Of a stretch of DNA of 5,772 nt, positions 5,140 through 5,772 are shown one piece after another. The stretch comes from JAOUEA01 sp046732015 (lineage in GTDB: Bacteria; Actinomycetota; UBA4738; HRBIN12): positions 1 to 5,772 of the forward strand of contig JBKPMF010000240.1 of assembly GCA_046732015.1 (NCBI GenBank), given 5' to 3'. Both the position numbers and the translations under genes were made by a program. How positions within the stretch are numbered: the stretch's first letter is position 1; the number at the start of each line of letters is the position of its first letter. A model generated the notes under the pieces. It did not search any database. It was not told the DNA's origin and saw nothing but the letters and a program-made list of their open reading frames with translations.

Positions 5140-5772
5140 GTGGGCGACGTCTTCGTCACCGGTGGATCGGGGTTCGTGGGCGGAGCGCTCGTACAACGCC
5201 TGGTCGCCGAGGGCCGGTTCGTCAAAGCGCTGGCGCGGAGCGAGGCCGCCGCCGACACCGTGCGCGCGTTGGGGGCGCAGCCGGTCCGCGGCGATCTCGA
5301 CGACCCTGCCGCGCTGCTCGAGGGCATGCGAGGGGTGCGCACCGTCTTCCACGTGGCCGGCATCAACGCGATGTGCCAGCGCGACCCCGGGCCCATGCTG
5401 CACGCGAACGTCGAGGGCTCGGCCGCCGTGGTTCGGGCGGCGTCGGCCGCCAGGGTCACGCGGGTCGTCCACACCTCGTCGGCCGCCACGATCGGCGAGG
5501 CTGCCGGGGTCATCGGCCGCGAAGACACCCCGCACCGCGGCAGCTTCCTGTCGCAGTACGAGCGCTCGAAGCTGCTCGCCGAGCGCAAGGTGCTCGCGTT
5601 GGGATCCGAACTCGGTGTACCGGTGGTGTGCGTGAACCCGTCGTCGGTGCAGGGACCCGGACGCGTCGGCGGATCCTCCCGCTTGCTCCTCGATCTCGTG
5701 AACGGTCGCCTTCCGGTCCTGGTGGACACGTACGTGTCGATCGTCGACGTCGACGACAGCACCGAGGCGCAC
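5140..5772 (+). CDS. NAD(P)-dependent epimerase/dehydratase family protein, extended SDR (3' truncated by window edge)
   Basis: The first 211 residues are visible and the frame is still open at the window end; family members usually run to about 320-350 residues. The N-terminal Rossmann motif GGSGFVG at 8-14 binds NAD(P), and GDLDD at 51-55 is the usual acidic turn of extended SDRs. FHVAG at 70-74, HTSSAATIG at 111-119 and YERSK at 140-144 give the active site: Ser113 or Ser114, Tyr140 and Lys144. The NPSSVQGPG stretch at 166-174 and the VSIVDVDD segment at 199-206 are typical of the dihydroflavonol-reductase/HpnA-like branch (sugar, steroid or polyketide-like substrates). The substrate cannot be read from the sequence. 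The GTG start lies four residues before the first beta strand, normal for the family, and five bases after the pgsA stop. The gene is probably cotranscribed with pgsA. Confidence 0.87.
   Translation, partial: MGDVFVTGGSGFVGGALVQRLVAEGRFVKALARSEAAADTVRALGAQPVRGDLDDPAALLEGMRGVRTVFHVAGINAMCQRDPGPMLHANVEGSAAVVRAASAARVTRVVHTSSAATIGEAAGVIGREDTPHRGSFLSQYERSKLLAERKVLALGSELGVPVVCVNPSSVQGPGRVGGSSRLLLDLVNGRLPVLVDTYVSIVDVDDSTEAH

Noticed and set aside
5043..5772. Two overlapping minus-strand open frames of about 230 codons opposite the SDR
   Set aside because: Both are Arg/Ser/Thr- or Arg/Ala/Val-rich shadows without motifs; the + strand shows a clear Rossmann fold and YxxxK.

Overview
The window is 5.77 kb of high-GC DNA (roughly two thirds G+C or more). 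It is densely coded, with every real gene on the + strand and gaps of 0 to about 32 bases. GTG starts, ATGA stop/start overlaps, the DhaM-HPr-EI phosphotransferase and the PgsA sequence fit an Actinomycetota chromosome, possibly a deep lineage such as Acidimicrobiia or Nitriliruptoria. That placement is an inference from style, not from a marker gene.

Bases 2-1990 hold four tightly packed genes. They are the 3' end of a GlpA-type FAD-dependent glycerol-3-phosphate (G3P) dehydrogenase, an SdhB-type three-cluster iron-sulfur subunit, and two small three-helix SdhC/SdhD-type cytochrome b anchors. The GlpA protein stops right after its FAD/substrate domain and lacks the C-terminal [2Fe-2S] BFD region of E. 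coli GlpA. No GlpB or GlpC follows. The simplest reading is a hybrid respiratory enzyme: a GlpA catalytic subunit passing electrons from G3P through a succinate-dehydrogenase-style Fe-S wire and haem-binding membrane anchor into the quinone pool, probably menaquinone. This is the most interesting feature of the window.

Bases 2010-4502 encode one 830-residue protein that joins the DhaM EIIA-like domain, an HPr domain and a complete PTS enzyme I, each with its phospho-histidine. It should carry phosphate from PEP to the dihydroxyacetone kinase DhaK-DhaL. Both this enzyme and the dehydrogenase feed dihydroxyacetone phosphate (DHAP), so the cluster looks like a glycerol/dihydroxyacetone catabolic operon whose first genes lie upstream of the window.

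Bases 4535-5134 encode PgsA, which uses G3P to make phosphatidylglycerol phosphate. From 5140 to the window edge runs the start of an extended short-chain dehydrogenase/reductase (SDR). A candidate extended -10 element just before pgsA may start a separate transcript. I see no RNA genes, mobile elements, CRISPR arrays or convincing terminators, and there is no gene-free stretch longer than about 35 bases.
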